Positions 35,613-44,978 are shown, counted from the first letter of the stretch. The stretch: 64,000 nucleotides of DNA from Mesonia sediminis (GCF_042684705.1 NZ_JBHULZ010000040.1:1-64000); one strand, 5' to 3'. The notes: generated by a model from the sequence alone, not told the origin. Translations and numbers: made by a program.

Positions 35613-36035
35613 ATGGAAAAAATAGTCCAACTACTTGAAAGCAAAGGGATACGACCTACGGCTATGCGCCTTATGACTTATAAGCGTTTAGCAGAATTAG
35701 AGGTGGCCATCAGTCTTGGCGATTTGGAAAAGGATTTTAAGGTCAGTGAAAGAAGCACCCTATTTAGGACTATGAAAGCGTTTGAGGAAAAAGGTATTGT
35801 ACATCAAATTGAGGATGGGACAGGTGTTATAAAATACGCCCTTTGCGAAGAAAATTGTGAGTGCGAGGTTGGCAACGACCTTCATTTACACTTTCATTGC
35901 AACAATTGTAATGAAACTGTCTGTTTAACAGAGTATAAAATCCCTCATATCAACTTACCTGATGGCTACATTACCGAGGATATCAACTTGGTGGTAAAGG
36001 GCATTTGTGAAAAATGCAGCGACAATCTGGATTAA
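35613..36035 (+). CDS. Fur-family regulator (island, 1)
   Basis: The product is 140 aa: winged helix at residues 8-70 (STLFRTMKAFEEKGIVHQIEDGTG) and a metal-binding domain with HLHFHCNNC and CEKC. The hinge carries CEENCECE. It likely represses the metal block. It shares the pattern of the C8 Fur-like protein and the 39018 protein, though with clear differences. Confidence 0.88.
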   Translation: MEKIVQLLESKGIRPTAMRLMTYKRLAELEVAISLGDLEKDFKVSERSTLFRTMKAFEEKGIVHQIEDGTGVIKYALCEENCECEVGNDLHLHFHCNNCNETVCLTEYKIPHINLPDGYITEDINLVVKGICEKCSDNLD

Positions 36036-36079
36036 ACGTTTGGTTTTTAAATTCAATTATCATTTATAAATAGTGAGCA

Positions 36080-36442
36080 ATGATAACAATCTATAAAAAA
36101 GAGGCTACTGTATATATGGTGGCAGAGAATAAGCTGGATGCCAAGGATTATGAAAACTTGATACCGGTCTTAACAGAACATATAACTGCATATCAGGAAG
36201 TTTCCTGGTACATTGAAATGCAAAATTTTGAAGGCTGGACGGTAAGTGCCTATTGGAAGGGCATTGAATTAAATCTTCCGAATGAAACACATTTAAAGCG
36301 TGTTGCTTTAGTGGGTAGCGTTATATGGCAGGAGCAATTTACCGAGGCATTGCTTCCTTTTTCAGAGGCACATATAAAATTTTATAAGCCAGAAGAAAAA
36401 GACGATGCCAAAGAATGGATTAAAAAAAATAGTAAAAAATGA
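36080..36442 (+). CDS. SpoIIAA-like protein (STAS-like fold)
   Basis: The product is 120 aa with the SpoIIAA-like (DUF3478) layout: AENKLDAKDYENLIPVLTEHI at the start, a central beta-sheet with WYIEMQNFEGWT, and VALVGSVIWQEQFTEALLPF near the end. Small proteins of this family accompany metal transport ATPases in Bacteroidetes. The function is unknown. The stop overlaps the start of the ATPase gene by 4 bases, so they are coupled. Confidence 0.78.
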   Translation: MITIYKKEATVYMVAENKLDAKDYENLIPVLTEHITAYQEVSWYIEMQNFEGWTVSAYWKGIELNLPNETHLKRVALVGSVIWQEQFTEALLPFSEAHIKFYKPEEKDDAKEWIKKNSKK

Positions 36443-38967
36443 AAAAACTACAAATAAAAATCCCGGTTATCCTACCGCAAGTTCCAAACGAAAAAGATAA
36501 TTGTGTTGAAAGGCTTATTCAAGAACTACAGGCTAAAGAGGGTATTGAAAAAGTGCACGTTGCCGATACAAAAGAAGATGCCACGCCACAGCTCTGTTTT
36601 CATTATGACCCCGATATTATTTCCATAGACCGCATTCAATCTCTCGCAGAACGGACAGGTGCCGAGATTACCGAAAAATACGGGCATTTGCTCATTGAGG
36701 TTAAAGGAATCAGACATACAAGACAGGCACGTTCCATAGAGAAAAGCCTTTTGGCAATCAATGGGGTTTTGGAGGCTTCCGTTTCGGCCTCTGGAATGGT
36801 TCGCCTTGAGTTTGATAAAAAGCAAACAAATTTTGATGAAATAAGTAAACAGATTGAAAAGGAAAACCTTCAGGTTCAGCGGAGTTCTTCAAACGAAAAT
36901 GATTACATCGAAGCATCCAAAAAAAAAGAGGTGCGTTCAAAGAAGGAAGATACTAAAGAGCAAACTTCCACAAAGGGCCACGAGCACAAGGAGGGCGAGA
37001 CCCACGAGGAAGGAGAAGAGCACGCCCACGGTGGGGTTTTCGGTAAAAATACGGAACTTATTTTTTCCATTATCTGTGGGGCACTTCTCGGGATAGGTTT
37101 CGGGCTTTCTTATGTGGAATCCATCCCGGATTGGGTCAGTCTTACTTTGTACATTGGCGCGTACTTTTTCGGTGGTTTCTTTACGGCCAAGGAAGCGGTT
37201 CAAACTGTGGCCAAGGGTGGTTTTGAAATTGATTTTTTAATGCTGGTCGCTGCCATTGGTGCCGCCATTCTGGGAGAATGGGCAGAAGGTGCACTGTTGT
37301 TGTTTTTATTTAGCCTTGGGCACGCCTTGGAACATTACGCAATGAACAAAGCAAGAAAAAGCATTGCTGCGCTTGCAGACCTTGCACCAAAAACAGCATT
37401 GCTTAAAAAAGATGGCAAGACCGAAGAAGTTGGAATTGAGCAATTGAGTATTGGCGATATTATAGTGGTCAAGCCCAATAGTAAAATATCCGCAGATGGC
37501 GTCGTGGTCAACGGAAAAAGCAGTGTAAACCAGGCCCCTATTACTGGGGAAAGTGTACCCGTGGATAAACTTCCCGTGGAAGATACAGGCAGGGACTATT
37601 CGGCAGACGATGATATTAAGGATGAAAATCGGGTATTTGCCGGAACTATCAACGGTAATAACACGCTGGAAATAAAGGTAATCAAAGAAGCCAAAGACTC
37701 TACCCTGTCCCGACTGGTCAAATTGGTCAACGAGGCACAGACCCAGAAGTCCCCCACGCAACTGCTGACCGATAAGTTCGAAAAATACTTTGTGCCATCC
37801 GTACTGATACTGGTTGGTATCCTACTCTTTGCTTTTCTGGTCATTGACGAACCGTTTAGTGCCAGCTTTTATCGTGCAATGGCGGTATTGGTAGCTGCAA
37901 GTCCCTGTGCACTGGCCATTTCAACACCAAGTGCCGTATTGAGCGGTGTGGCAAGGGCAGCACGTGGCGGCGTGCTCATCAAAGGTGGGCGACCACTTGA
38001 GGATTTAGGGGTCATAACCGCTTTGGCTTTTGATAAAACAGGCACGCTTACCGAAGGCAAGCCCAAACTTACCGAAGTAGTACCATTGGGGGATATTGAA
38101 GAAAATGAACTGTTAAAGATAGCCGTTGCCGTTGAAAACTTGAGCGACCACCCTTTGGCCAAAGCCGTCGTAAGGGATGGGAAAGAGCGTCTGAAAGGTA
38201 CTGATATTATCGATGCGTCAGATTTGGAAGCAGTTCTCGGAAAAGGTATCAAGGCTTCTTTGGGCAAGGATAAAATCTATATTGGAAACCTTGACTTGTA
38301 CGAAGACCTCGATGAAGCAAAACCATCCGAAGATATATCGAATAAAGTAAAAGAACTTGAAGGTGGTGGAAATACTACGATGCTCATAAGAAGGAACAAA
38401 GAATATATAGGTATCATCGCCCTGATGGACACCCCACGGGAAGCGGCCAAGGAAACACTGAAAAAATTAAAGGAAATCGGTATCAAGCGGATGATAATGC
38501 TAACCGGGGATAATCAAAAGGTTGCCGATGCCGTTGCTAAAGAAATTGGGTTGACCGATGCCTGGGGAAGCCTGTTGCCAGAGGAAAAGGTAGATGCCAT
38601 TAAAAAATTAAAAGAACAGGAATCCAAAGTCGCAATGGTAGGCGACGGTGTGAACGATGCCCCTGCAATGGCAAACAGCACAGTAGGTATCGCAATGGGT
38701 GCAGCGGGCAGTGATGTGGCCTTGGAAACTGCAGACATTGCCCTAATGGCCGATAAATTGGAAACCCTGCCCTTTGCCATAGGCTTGAGCAGGAAGGCAA
38801 AGGCAATTATCAAGCAAAACCTTTGGGTAAGCCTCGGTATTGTGGCATTGCTTATCCCATCGACCATTATGGGTTGGGCCAATATCGGTATTGCAGTGGT
38901 CATCCACGAAGGCTCAACATTACTTGTGGTTTTTAATGCGTTAAGGCTTTTGGCTTATAAGAAATAG
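36439..38967 (+). CDS. P1B-4-type metal-transporting ATPase
   Basis: The product is 842 aa. An N-terminal part without CxxC (HMA-like repeats, residues 1-155) is followed by a His- and Glu-rich linker (residues 175-197). Then come eight membrane helices, the P-type catalytic motifs TGES and DKTGTLTEGK, the GDGVNDAPA loop, and the helix motif SPC (AASPCALAIS) instead of CPC. The last helix has HEGST, the mark of P1B-4 ATPases, which export Co, Fe or Zn. It is coupled to the SpoIIAA-like gene upstream. Confidence 0.9.
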   Translation: MKKLQIKIPVILPQVPNEKDNCVERLIQELQAKEGIEKVHVADTKEDATPQLCFHYDPDIISIDRIQSLAERTGAEITEKYGHLLIEVKGIRHTRQARSIEKSLLAINGVLEASVSASGMVRLEFDKKQTNFDEISKQIEKENLQVQRSSSNENDYIEASKKKEVRSKKEDTKEQTSTKGHEHKEGETHEEGEEHAHGGVFGKNTELIFSIICGALLGIGFGLSYVESIPDWVSLTLYIGAYFFGGFFTAKEAVQTVAKGGFEIDFLMLVAAIGAAILGEWAEGALLLFLFSLGHALEHYAMNKARKSIAALADLAPKTALLKKDGKTEEVGIEQLSIGDIIVVKPNSKISADGVVVNGKSSVNQAPITGESVPVDKLPVEDTGRDYSADDDIKDENRVFAGTINGNNTLEIKVIKEAKDSTLSRLVKLVNEAQTQKSPTQLLTDKFEKYFVPSVLILVGILLFAFLVIDEPFSASFYRAMAVLVAASPCALAISTPSAVLSGVARAARGGVLIKGGRPLEDLGVITALAFDKTGTLTEGKPKLTEVVPLGDIEENELLKIAVAVENLSDHPLAKAVVRDGKERLKGTDIIDASDLEAVLGKGIKASLGKDKIYIGNLDLYEDLDEAKPSEDISNKVKELEGGGNTTMLIRRNKEYIGIIALMDTPREAAKETLKKLKEIGIKRMIMLTGDNQKVADAVAKEIGLTDAWGSLLPEEKVDAIKKLKEQESKVAMVGDGVNDAPAMANSTVGIAMGAAGSDVALETADIALMADKLETLPFAIGLSRKAKAIIKQNLWVSLGIVALLIPSTIMGWANIGIAVVIHEGSTLLVVFNALRLLAYKK

Positions 38968-39017
38968 CATCAAATATATGTTTTGAAAAAAGGGTTTGCT
39001 TTTGAATTAATATTGCA

Positions 39018-39458
39018 ATGACTAAAACGGAAAAGATACTATTAAATCACGGTATTCGACCTACTCAAATGAGGTTGAAGATATACAAGTTCCTGAAAAG
39101 GAAGCAAAGTGCCGTGTCCTTTTCCGATTTGAAAAAGGCTTTTGTTCAAAAGAGCGAAACCAATAAAACAGCAAACAGAACGACATTTTATCGAAATCTC
39201 AAGATTTTCGAGGATAAAGGGCTGATTCATCAGATTAATGATGGGGTCGGAGTGGCAAAATATGCTATTTCTGATGAAAACGCCAAAGATAAATACGGTA
39301 TAGATTTACATCTGCATTTTCATTGTACCGATTGCAGAAGAACAATCTGTTTACCGAATAAGATATCGAAAGAAAGCTTGCCAGACGATTATGAAGTGAG
39401 AAATGTGAACCTGATATTAAAGGGAATATGCGAAAAATGCAGCAGTAATTTACTTTAA
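39018..39458 (+). CDS. Fur-family regulator (island, 2)
   Basis: The product is 146 aa: winged-helix domain (residues 8-75, ANRTTFYRNLKIFEDKGLIHQINDG) and C-terminal metal domain with HLHFHCTDC and CEKCSSN. It has an extra KRKQSAVSF insertion before the recognition helix. It lies between the P1B-4 ATPase and the CDF gene and probably controls the second half of the block. Confidence 0.87.
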   Translation: MTKTEKILLNHGIRPTQMRLKIYKFLKRKQSAVSFSDLKKAFVQKSETNKTANRTTFYRNLKIFEDKGLIHQINDGVGVAKYAISDENAKDKYGIDLHLHFHCTDCRRTICLPNKISKESLPDDYEVRNVNLILKGICEKCSSNLL

Positions 39459-39479
39459 TAAACAAACGAACAAATTAGA

Positions 39480-40277
39480 TTGATTTTGAAAAAAAGCACT
39501 TTTATAATAACTAAAATGGACTGCCCTTCAGAAGAGCAGATGATTCGGATGAAGTTAGAGTCTTATGCTCAAGTAAAACACTTGGATTTTGATATTCCAA
39601 ACAGAAAATTGGAAGTATATCACGTGGACGACGTCAAGGCGATAAAAACGTCTATAGCCAGCTTAAAACTTGGGGATTCCTTAGAAGGAACCACAGAAGC
39701 CGAACCACCCGTAATGGAAGACCAATCCAAACAAAAAAGAATCCTATGGTGGGTCTTGGGCATCAACTTTGGCTTTTTCGTTATCGAAATGACCACCGGT
39801 TGGATTTCTTCTTCGATGGGTCTTGTGGCAGACTCATTAGATATGCTGGCAGATTCCATCGTATATGCATTAAGCCTATTTGCGGTAGGCGGTGCCATTT
39901 CAAGAAAAAAGAAGGTTGCGAAATACAGCGGATACTTTCAGATGGCATTGGCAACACTTGGGTTTGCAGAGGTCTTGAGAAGGTTTTTTAGCAATACCGA
40001 AACACCCTTGTTTCAATGGATGATTATCGTTTCAATTTTCGCATTGGCAGGTAATTTGATATCGCTCTGGCTCATCAACAAGGCAAAGAGTCAAGAGGCT
40101 CATATGCAGGCAAGTGCCATTTTTACATCCAATGATATTATTGTTAATGGTGGTGTTATAGTAGCTGGGGTGCTGGTTTATTTTCTGAATAGTAAATGGC
40201 CCGATTTAGTGATTGGCGGCATCGTTTTCACTTTTGTAATGCGCGGTGCATTGAGAATATTGAAATTATCGAAGTAG
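39480..40277 (+). CDS. CDF cation efflux transporter (island)
   Basis: The product is 265 aa from TTG at 39480; a second TTG at 39486 is also possible and no ATG fits better. The N-terminal HMA-like domain has MDCPSEEQ, followed by six helices with the CDF motifs LVADSLDMLADSIVYA and TSNDIIVNGGVIVA. It is a close relative of the two cassette-borne CDF genes (10053 and 19688) but clearly diverged. It probably exports Zn, Co or Fe. Confidence 0.88.
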   Translation: MILKKSTFIITKMDCPSEEQMIRMKLESYAQVKHLDFDIPNRKLEVYHVDDVKAIKTSIASLKLGDSLEGTTEAEPPVMEDQSKQKRILWWVLGINFGFFVIEMTTGWISSSMGLVADSLDMLADSIVYALSLFAVGGAISRKKKVAKYSGYFQMALATLGFAEVLRRFFSNTETPLFQWMIIVSIFALAGNLISLWLINKAKSQEAHMQASAIFTSNDIIVNGGVIVAGVLVYFLNSKWPDLVIGGIVFTFVMRGALRILKLSK

Positions 40278-40310
40278 TTTTTAAAATGATATCAAACTTG
40301 ATTTGAACAT

Positions 40311-42260
40311 ATGAAAAAGAAAAAAATAAACTTACGTGACTTAGAACCAAAAAAACAACAAGGCGAGCACAGTCACGACGATGGCCATAACCACGGTAAT
40401 GGTAGTGCATTCAAAACCTATGTACCTGCAATCATAAGTTTTACAATGCTTATCATTGGTATAGGTTTAGATTATTTTGATGTTTCCTTCTTTAAGGATT
40501 GGATTCGTATTGCTTGGTATGGTATTGCATATCTTCCTGTAGGGTTTCCTGTTGTAAAAGAGGGTTGGATTAGTATTAAAAAAGGTGATGTTTTTACAGA
40601 GTTCTTTTTAATGTCTATAGCAACTATTGGGGCATTTATAATAGGTGAATATCCCGAAGGCGTTGCGGTTATGCTATTTTATGCAGTAGGCGAATTATTT
40701 CAAAGTGCTGCTGTAAATCGTGCAAAAGGAAATATAAAAGCATTATTAGATGTTAGACCTAAAGAAGCCAATGTATTTCGTGAGGGAGATTATAAAAGTG
40801 TTTCGCCTGAAGTTGTCAATATTGGAGAGAAAATTCAAATTCGTGTAGGTGAAAAAATTCCATTGGATGGCATTTTATTATCCGAAAAAGCATCTTTAAA
40901 TACAGCTGCGTTAACAGGAGAAAGCAAACCAGATTCCATTCAAAAAGAAGCAAAGGTTTACGCAGGTAGTATTAATTTGGAAAGCGTTATTGAAGTTGAG
41001 GTAACCAATAAGTTTGAAGACAGTTCTATTGCGAGAATATTAGACTTGGTTCAAAATGCAACAGCACGTAAATCTAAAACAGAATTATTCATCAGACAGT
41101 TTGCTCGTATCTACACACCAATTGTAGTGTTCTTGGCTATTGGTGTTACTTTTATACCTTACTTTTTTGTAGATGATTATGTGTTTAGAGATTGGTTATA
41201 CAGAGCATTAATTTTCTTGGTAATATCTTGTCCTTGTGCGTTAGTGATTTCAATTCCATTAGGATATTTCGGTGGATTGGGAGCAGCTTCAAAAAATGGA
41301 ATATTATTTAAAGGTGCTTCATTTTTAGATGCAATGACCAAGATAAATACTTTGGTAATGGACAAAACAGGAACCGTAACTAAAGGTGTTTTTAAAATCA
41401 AAGAAGTAAAAGCAATTGATTGGAAAGAAACCGAATTTATGCAATATTTAATGGCGATGGAAGAACAATCCACGCATCCAATTGCTAAAGCAATTTTAGA
41501 GTATAAATCAGAAGGAGAAGATTTTGAAGCTCAAGACGTTTCTGAAATTGCAGGTAAAGGATTAAAAGGAATTGTAAATAGTAAAACAGTTTTAGTAGGT
41601 AATAAAGCATTAATGATTGCTAATAATATAGAAGTCCCAGCGGAAACGGAAAATATTGTAGAATCTATTGTATTAGTTGCAATAGATAACAAGTTTGCTG
41701 GTTATGTGGTAATAGCAGACGAATTAAAAGAAGATGCCAAAGAAACAATTGTCAAATTACAAAAAGTTGGTATCAAAAATATTATGATGCTTTCCGGTGA
41801 CAAAGATTCCATTACTCAACAAGTCGCTAAAGAGTTGAACATCGAAAATGCAAAAGGTGATTTACTTCCAGAAGATAAGTTAAACGAAGTTGAAATATTA
41901 AAAAAGAATCCTGAAAATAAAGTAGCATTTATAGGGGATGGTATAAACGATGCGCCTGTTTTAGCAGCAAGTAACGTTGGAATTGCAATGGGTGGTTTGG
42001 GTAGTGATGTAGCTATTGAAACAGCAGACGTTATCATTCAAACCGACCAACCTTCAAAAGTAGTTAGAGCCATTAAAATAAGTCGTTCCACACGAAAAAT
42101 TGTTTGGCAGAATATCATTTTAGCTTTTGGTGTTAAAGTCATTGTCTTAATTTTAGGAGCAGGTGGTTTAGCTACAATGTGGGAAGCAGTTTTTGCAGAT
42201 GTAGGAGTAGCATTATTAGCAATTTTAAATGCAGTTAGATTACAACGAATGAGTTGGTAA
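40311..42260 (+). CDS. cadA: P1B-2-type Zn/Cd/Pb ATPase
   Basis: The product is 649 aa. It starts with a His-rich N-terminus (HSHDDGHNHGNG), has no HMA domain, eight membrane helices, the CPC motif (VISCPCALVIS), phosphorylation site MDKTGTVTKG, and GDGINDAPV. The final helix block with ADVGVALLAILNAVRL fits the P1B-2 class (Zn, Cd, Pb). The length is normal for a short CadA/ZntA. Together with the P1B-4 pump it covers two different metal sets. Confidence 0.9.
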   Translation: MKKKKINLRDLEPKKQQGEHSHDDGHNHGNGSAFKTYVPAIISFTMLIIGIGLDYFDVSFFKDWIRIAWYGIAYLPVGFPVVKEGWISIKKGDVFTEFFLMSIATIGAFIIGEYPEGVAVMLFYAVGELFQSAAVNRAKGNIKALLDVRPKEANVFREGDYKSVSPEVVNIGEKIQIRVGEKIPLDGILLSEKASLNTAALTGESKPDSIQKEAKVYAGSINLESVIEVEVTNKFEDSSIARILDLVQNATARKSKTELFIRQFARIYTPIVVFLAIGVTFIPYFFVDDYVFRDWLYRALIFLVISCPCALVISIPLGYFGGLGAASKNGILFKGASFLDAMTKINTLVMDKTGTVTKGVFKIKEVKAIDWKETEFMQYLMAMEEQSTHPIAKAILEYKSEGEDFEAQDVSEIAGKGLKGIVNSKTVLVGNKALMIANNIEVPAETENIVESIVLVAIDNKFAGYVVIADELKEDAKETIVKLQKVGIKNIMMLSGDKDSITQQVAKELNIENAKGDLLPEDKLNEVEILKKNPENKVAFIGDGINDAPVLAASNVGIAMGGLGSDVAIETADVIIQTDQPSKVVRAIKISRSTRKIVWQNIILAFGVKVIVLILGAGGLATMWEAVFADVGVALLAILNAVRLQRMSW

Positions 42261-43030
42261 TTGTCCCCACAAAACAAAACCCAGTTTTTTCGTACCTCAA
42301 AATCCTCTGTCTTTTGTTTTGTTCCGCTATCCACCGCACTTGTAGTTTTTGGTTGCCAACCCTCACACAGCACATTGCTTATTTTATTTGCGGGTATATT
42401 TTAAAAAGTGGTACAATAAAAAAGCAAAGAGCTGTTCCCAACGCGCACACCAAAAACCACCCCAAGCTATGTTTACATAACGGGTAGTTATAATAGCAGC
42501 CGCTACACCCACCGCATCACCAAAGCTGTAGTTATAACGCCATTATGTAAAATAGCCGCTTTTCCCACGCTCACACCCGAACTTTTAATAAAAATCCGAA
42601 CTAAACTGAAACAATAGCCATATGAAAATTTAGCTTAAAATGATGCATATTCGTTACCTTATTCAAGCTGCACAAAACCATCGTTAAGTCCAAGTATTCC
42701 TTACCTCAAGTCTTTGTTTGTTTCATTTCGTTAACAAATATAAAAGACCACTTTTCCCCACCACCCAAGTCAGCGGTTATAAAAAAATAGGTTTAGAATA
42801 TGTAGTAATAAGCCATAGCATATTGCTTTTTCTCGTACCTCAAAAAAACAAAAAGCTATTGCCTATAAATCCTGTATAAGTAGCTTGTTTAAATGCTGTT
42901 TTATCAAACAAATATTTAAAACGCTACCCATACAACCGCTTCATCCAATGCTCAAATACGTATTGTAACCTATTTTTTTAAGAGTTTATGCCCCAAAAAG
43001 TGGAAATCAATTAACTAAAAAGAAAACAAG
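42261..43030. other. Gene-poor 770-bp stretch
   Basis: No convincing gene. A segment with TTTTTCGTACCTCAAAA (about 42285) recurs in similar form near 42833, and GTTATAA-type words recur at 42484, 42528 and 42775. An AAAACAAAA/TTTTGTTTT pair lies at 42267-42327. It could hold an origin or transfer site for the island, but nothing seen proves that. Confidence 0.4.
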
Positions 43031-43327
43031 ATGATTACAAAAACAATCCAAATCACAGAGGTTACAATAGATGAATTAGCAGATGCGGTAGCAGATAAAC
43101 TAATGTTTAAAATTGAAAACTACCTTAAAGAATTATCTAAAAAACAAAATGATGAAATCCTAACAAGACAAGAAGTATCCGATTATTTAAAGATAAGTTT
43201 AGTAACAATACATTCCTGGAATAAACACGGCATTTTAAATCCAATTCGTATGGGCAACAGAATTTTTTATAAAAAAGAAGACATATTAGATGTTTTAGAA
43301 CAACAAAAAATACATAAAAAAAGGTAG
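43031..43327 (+). CDS. HTH domain protein (island right end)
   Basis: The product is 98 aa with a C-terminal helix-turn-helix of the HTH_17/MerR type (TRQEVSDYLKISLVTIHSWNKHGILNPIRMGNRIFYKKEDILDVL) and an N-terminal helical segment. It is similar in kind to the two at the left end and may be a DNA-binding or excision-related protein. Confidence 0.82.
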   Translation: MITKTIQITEVTIDELADAVADKLMFKIENYLKELSKKQNDEILTRQEVSDYLKISLVTIHSWNKHGILNPIRMGNRIFYKKEDILDVLEQQKIHKKR

Positions 43328-43558
43328 CAAATATATGTGGCTACCACAGCCAACGCGCAAGGCTATAAAGGTCACGCCCTACGGGTTTTGAAAAAAATCT
43401 CCACCCCAATATTATTTAAAAAAGAGGGTAGTATTTTTTCCAAAAACCTTGACAGCCTTATCCACGCCACAAGAACATACGGCTTTCTTTTTTTATTGTT
43501 TTTCTTTTAAAAAATTAATGGTGCGAAGCGTAGCGAAGCAATTTTAAATTGGATAGCT
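43328..43558. other. Intergenic region, island right end
   Basis: No gene. There are two runs of A/T-rich sequence and a word GCGAAGCGTAGCGAAGC (43526-43542) that contains a repeated GCGAAGC, a sequence known to form a very stable DNA mini-hairpin. Confidence 0.45.
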
Positions 43559-44032
43559 ATGTCAACTTTTGAACTGAAAACACACCAAATCGGAAGAATC
43601 TACTCGCAACCTCATTTTTTTATCCTGAACAAAGGGCAAAACAGCGGAAAGCCTTTAATAAATCCCTGTCCTAATTGCTTTGTGGTAACTGTACCAACAG
43701 AAGAAGAAAAAAACACCCTTTATCATTTATCAATGATGCTACAAATAGGTGGTTTCTATGCGTATCATCTAAAAGGTAGTGTTATTCCATTCATTTCTGT
43801 AAATGATTGCAGAAACACGCTTAAAGATGGTTACAATTCTATGCTAATTGAATTTGAAGAATTACAAAAGCATATTAACATAGTGTCAGCAATTAGCAAA
43901 AAAGAAGCTGAACTTCAAAAAGTAATTTCAAAAATGGCAGATTTAAAAGTGTCATACATACAAAATCTATTTTCTAAAAAGCAAAATCGGGCAACAAAGG
44001 GCAACAAAAACCAAATCAATCTATTAGCATAG
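43559..44032 (+). CDS. DUF6943-like protein
   Basis: The product is 157 aa. Residues 1-95 are compact and mixed (GRIYSQPHFFILNKGQNSGKPLINPCPNCFVV), and residues 100-150 are a charged helix ending in a basic tail. It fits a family (DUF6943) commonly found on Bacteroidetes islands near the end that carries HTH genes. The name is from memory of the pattern, so it is moderately sure. The function is unknown. Confidence 0.6.
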   Translation: MSTFELKTHQIGRIYSQPHFFILNKGQNSGKPLINPCPNCFVVTVPTEEEKNTLYHLSMMLQIGGFYAYHLKGSVIPFISVNDCRNTLKDGYNSMLIEFEELQKHINIVSAISKKEAELQKVISKMADLKVSYIQNLFSKKQNRATKGNKNQINLLA

Positions 44033-44120
44033 TATTTGCCATATATTACTTGTGTTGGTTAAAGACCGTACCAAGTCCGTACCAACTTCGAACAAGTATT
44101 AATTTTAAATTTTATATACA

Positions 44121-44762
44121 ATGGGTGTTATTTCACAAGGAATCCTGGGCGGTGTATCAGGTAAAGTAGGAAACGTAGTTGGTGCTTCTTGGAAAGGTAT
44201 TGACTATTTGAGAATTAAGCCTTCAAATGTGGCAAATCCACGAACAGAAGGACAAGTTAACCAAAGAAACAAGTTTACTGTTACTTTGGAGTATCTTCAA
44301 CCGAATTTAGGTTTTATCAAGAAAGGGTATAAATCTTATGCGGTACAAAAAACAGAGTTTAATGCAGCAATGTCATATGTATTGAATAATGCTATTACAG
44401 GAGCTGCACCAAACTTTACAGTAGATTATGCTTTAGCTTTATTAAGTAGAGGTAATCTATCTGGAGCATTGAACCCTGCAACAGATTTAGCAACTGCGGG
44501 ACAAGTAGAATTTACTTGGGATGACAACTCTGCTGAAGGTAATGCAAATGCAACCGATAAAGCAATGGTTTTAGTTTACAATCCAAGTAAAAAAGAATCA
44601 ATGTATATTCTTGATGGTGCTGATAGAACTGTAGGATCACAAATCATTACAATTCCAAGTACCTATGCAGGTGATACTGTTGAGCTTTTTATGGCATTTA
44701 TTACTGCTGATGGTAGTATCGTCTCAAACAGCGTTTATTTAGGCTCTGGAACAGCTAATTAA
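44121..44762 (+). CDS. DUF6266-family protein
   Basis: The product is 213 aa with the typical start MGVISQGILGGVSGKVGNVVG and the motif NPRTEGQVNQRNKF, followed by a beta-rich domain (residues 95-210). The family is unnamed and common on flavobacterial islands. No signal peptide is present. A strong terminator follows. The conserved N-terminus suggests a repeated structural or assembly unit, but that is inference. Confidence 0.8.
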   Translation: MGVISQGILGGVSGKVGNVVGASWKGIDYLRIKPSNVANPRTEGQVNQRNKFTVTLEYLQPNLGFIKKGYKSYAVQKTEFNAAMSYVLNNAITGAAPNFTVDYALALLSRGNLSGALNPATDLATAGQVEFTWDDNSAEGNANATDKAMVLVYNPSKKESMYILDGADRTVGSQIITIPSTYAGDTVELFMAFITADGSIVSNSVYLGSGTAN

Positions 44763-44781
44763 CGGTTGATGTTTAAATAAT

Positions 44782-44815
44782 AAAACCGTTCTACACGAAC
44801 GGTTTTATTTTTATC
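44782..44815 (+). terminator. Terminator after the DUF6266 gene
   Basis: Perfect arms AAAACCGTT and AACGGTTTT around CTACACG, followed by ATTTTTAT. An intrinsic terminator that works for the plus strand. Confidence 0.85.
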
Positions 44816-44881
44816 GTTTAATAAGTTCCTAATTTTATCTATTATTTCTTTCCTTTGATTAGTTCTTATAATCAAATATTT

Positions 44882-44898
44882 GTTGCCTTATTGTTGCC
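44882..44898 (+). promoter_or_regulatory. Right arm-type integrase sites
   Basis: GTTGCC at 44882 and 44893, spaced 11 bases as in the left pair at 20712 and 20723, and surrounded by similar sequence (ATTTGTTGCC and TATTGTTGCC). They lie 40-56 bases inside the right junction. Confidence 0.55.
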
Positions 44899-44937
44899 TT
44901 TTTAATTGAAATCCCTTATAAATAAGGGTTTCTTAAT

Positions 44938-44954
44938 TTCCGAGTAGGAATCTC
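44938..44954 (+). other. attR of the island
   Basis: This is the counterpart of attL (20596-20612). The array sequence resumes immediately to its right with CAGAAGCAATGAACTAT, as in intact S4. The central bases differ by one (GATTA against GAGTA), so recombination tolerated heterology or the sites have since drifted. Confidence 0.75.
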
Positions 44955-44978
44955 AGAAGCAATGAACTATACACGTTG
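44938..44978 (-). repeat. Right part of split cassette site S16 (type B)
   Basis: It continues the type B site to the C16 end: AATGAACTATACACGTTG followed by the C16 arm TTGTGCCTC (44979-44987). Joined to 20513-20612 it would give a site of about 125-140 bp, in line with S4. Confidence 0.85.

Larger units (their letters stand above)
20596..44954. mobile_element. Integrated metal-resistance and Argonaute island, about 24.3 kb
   Basis: The island is bounded by imperfect direct repeats (20596-20612 and 44938-44954) inside a cassette site. It carries a tyrosine integrase at the left end. Paired GTTGCC arm sites 11 bases apart lie at both ends (20712 and 20723; 44882 and 44893). Internal genes are plus-strand only: integration and replication-like genes, an Argonaute, then metal efflux genes. 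No relaxase or conjugation genes were seen, so transfer would need outside help. The joined S16 halves give a near-normal type B site. Confidence 0.8.

Noticed and set aside
44121..44762. Phage tail or capsid protein
   Set aside because: No other phage structural gene is nearby. The pattern fits DUF6266 only.
20596..44954. A full conjugative element
   Set aside because: No relaxase, coupling protein or mating-channel genes were found in the interval.
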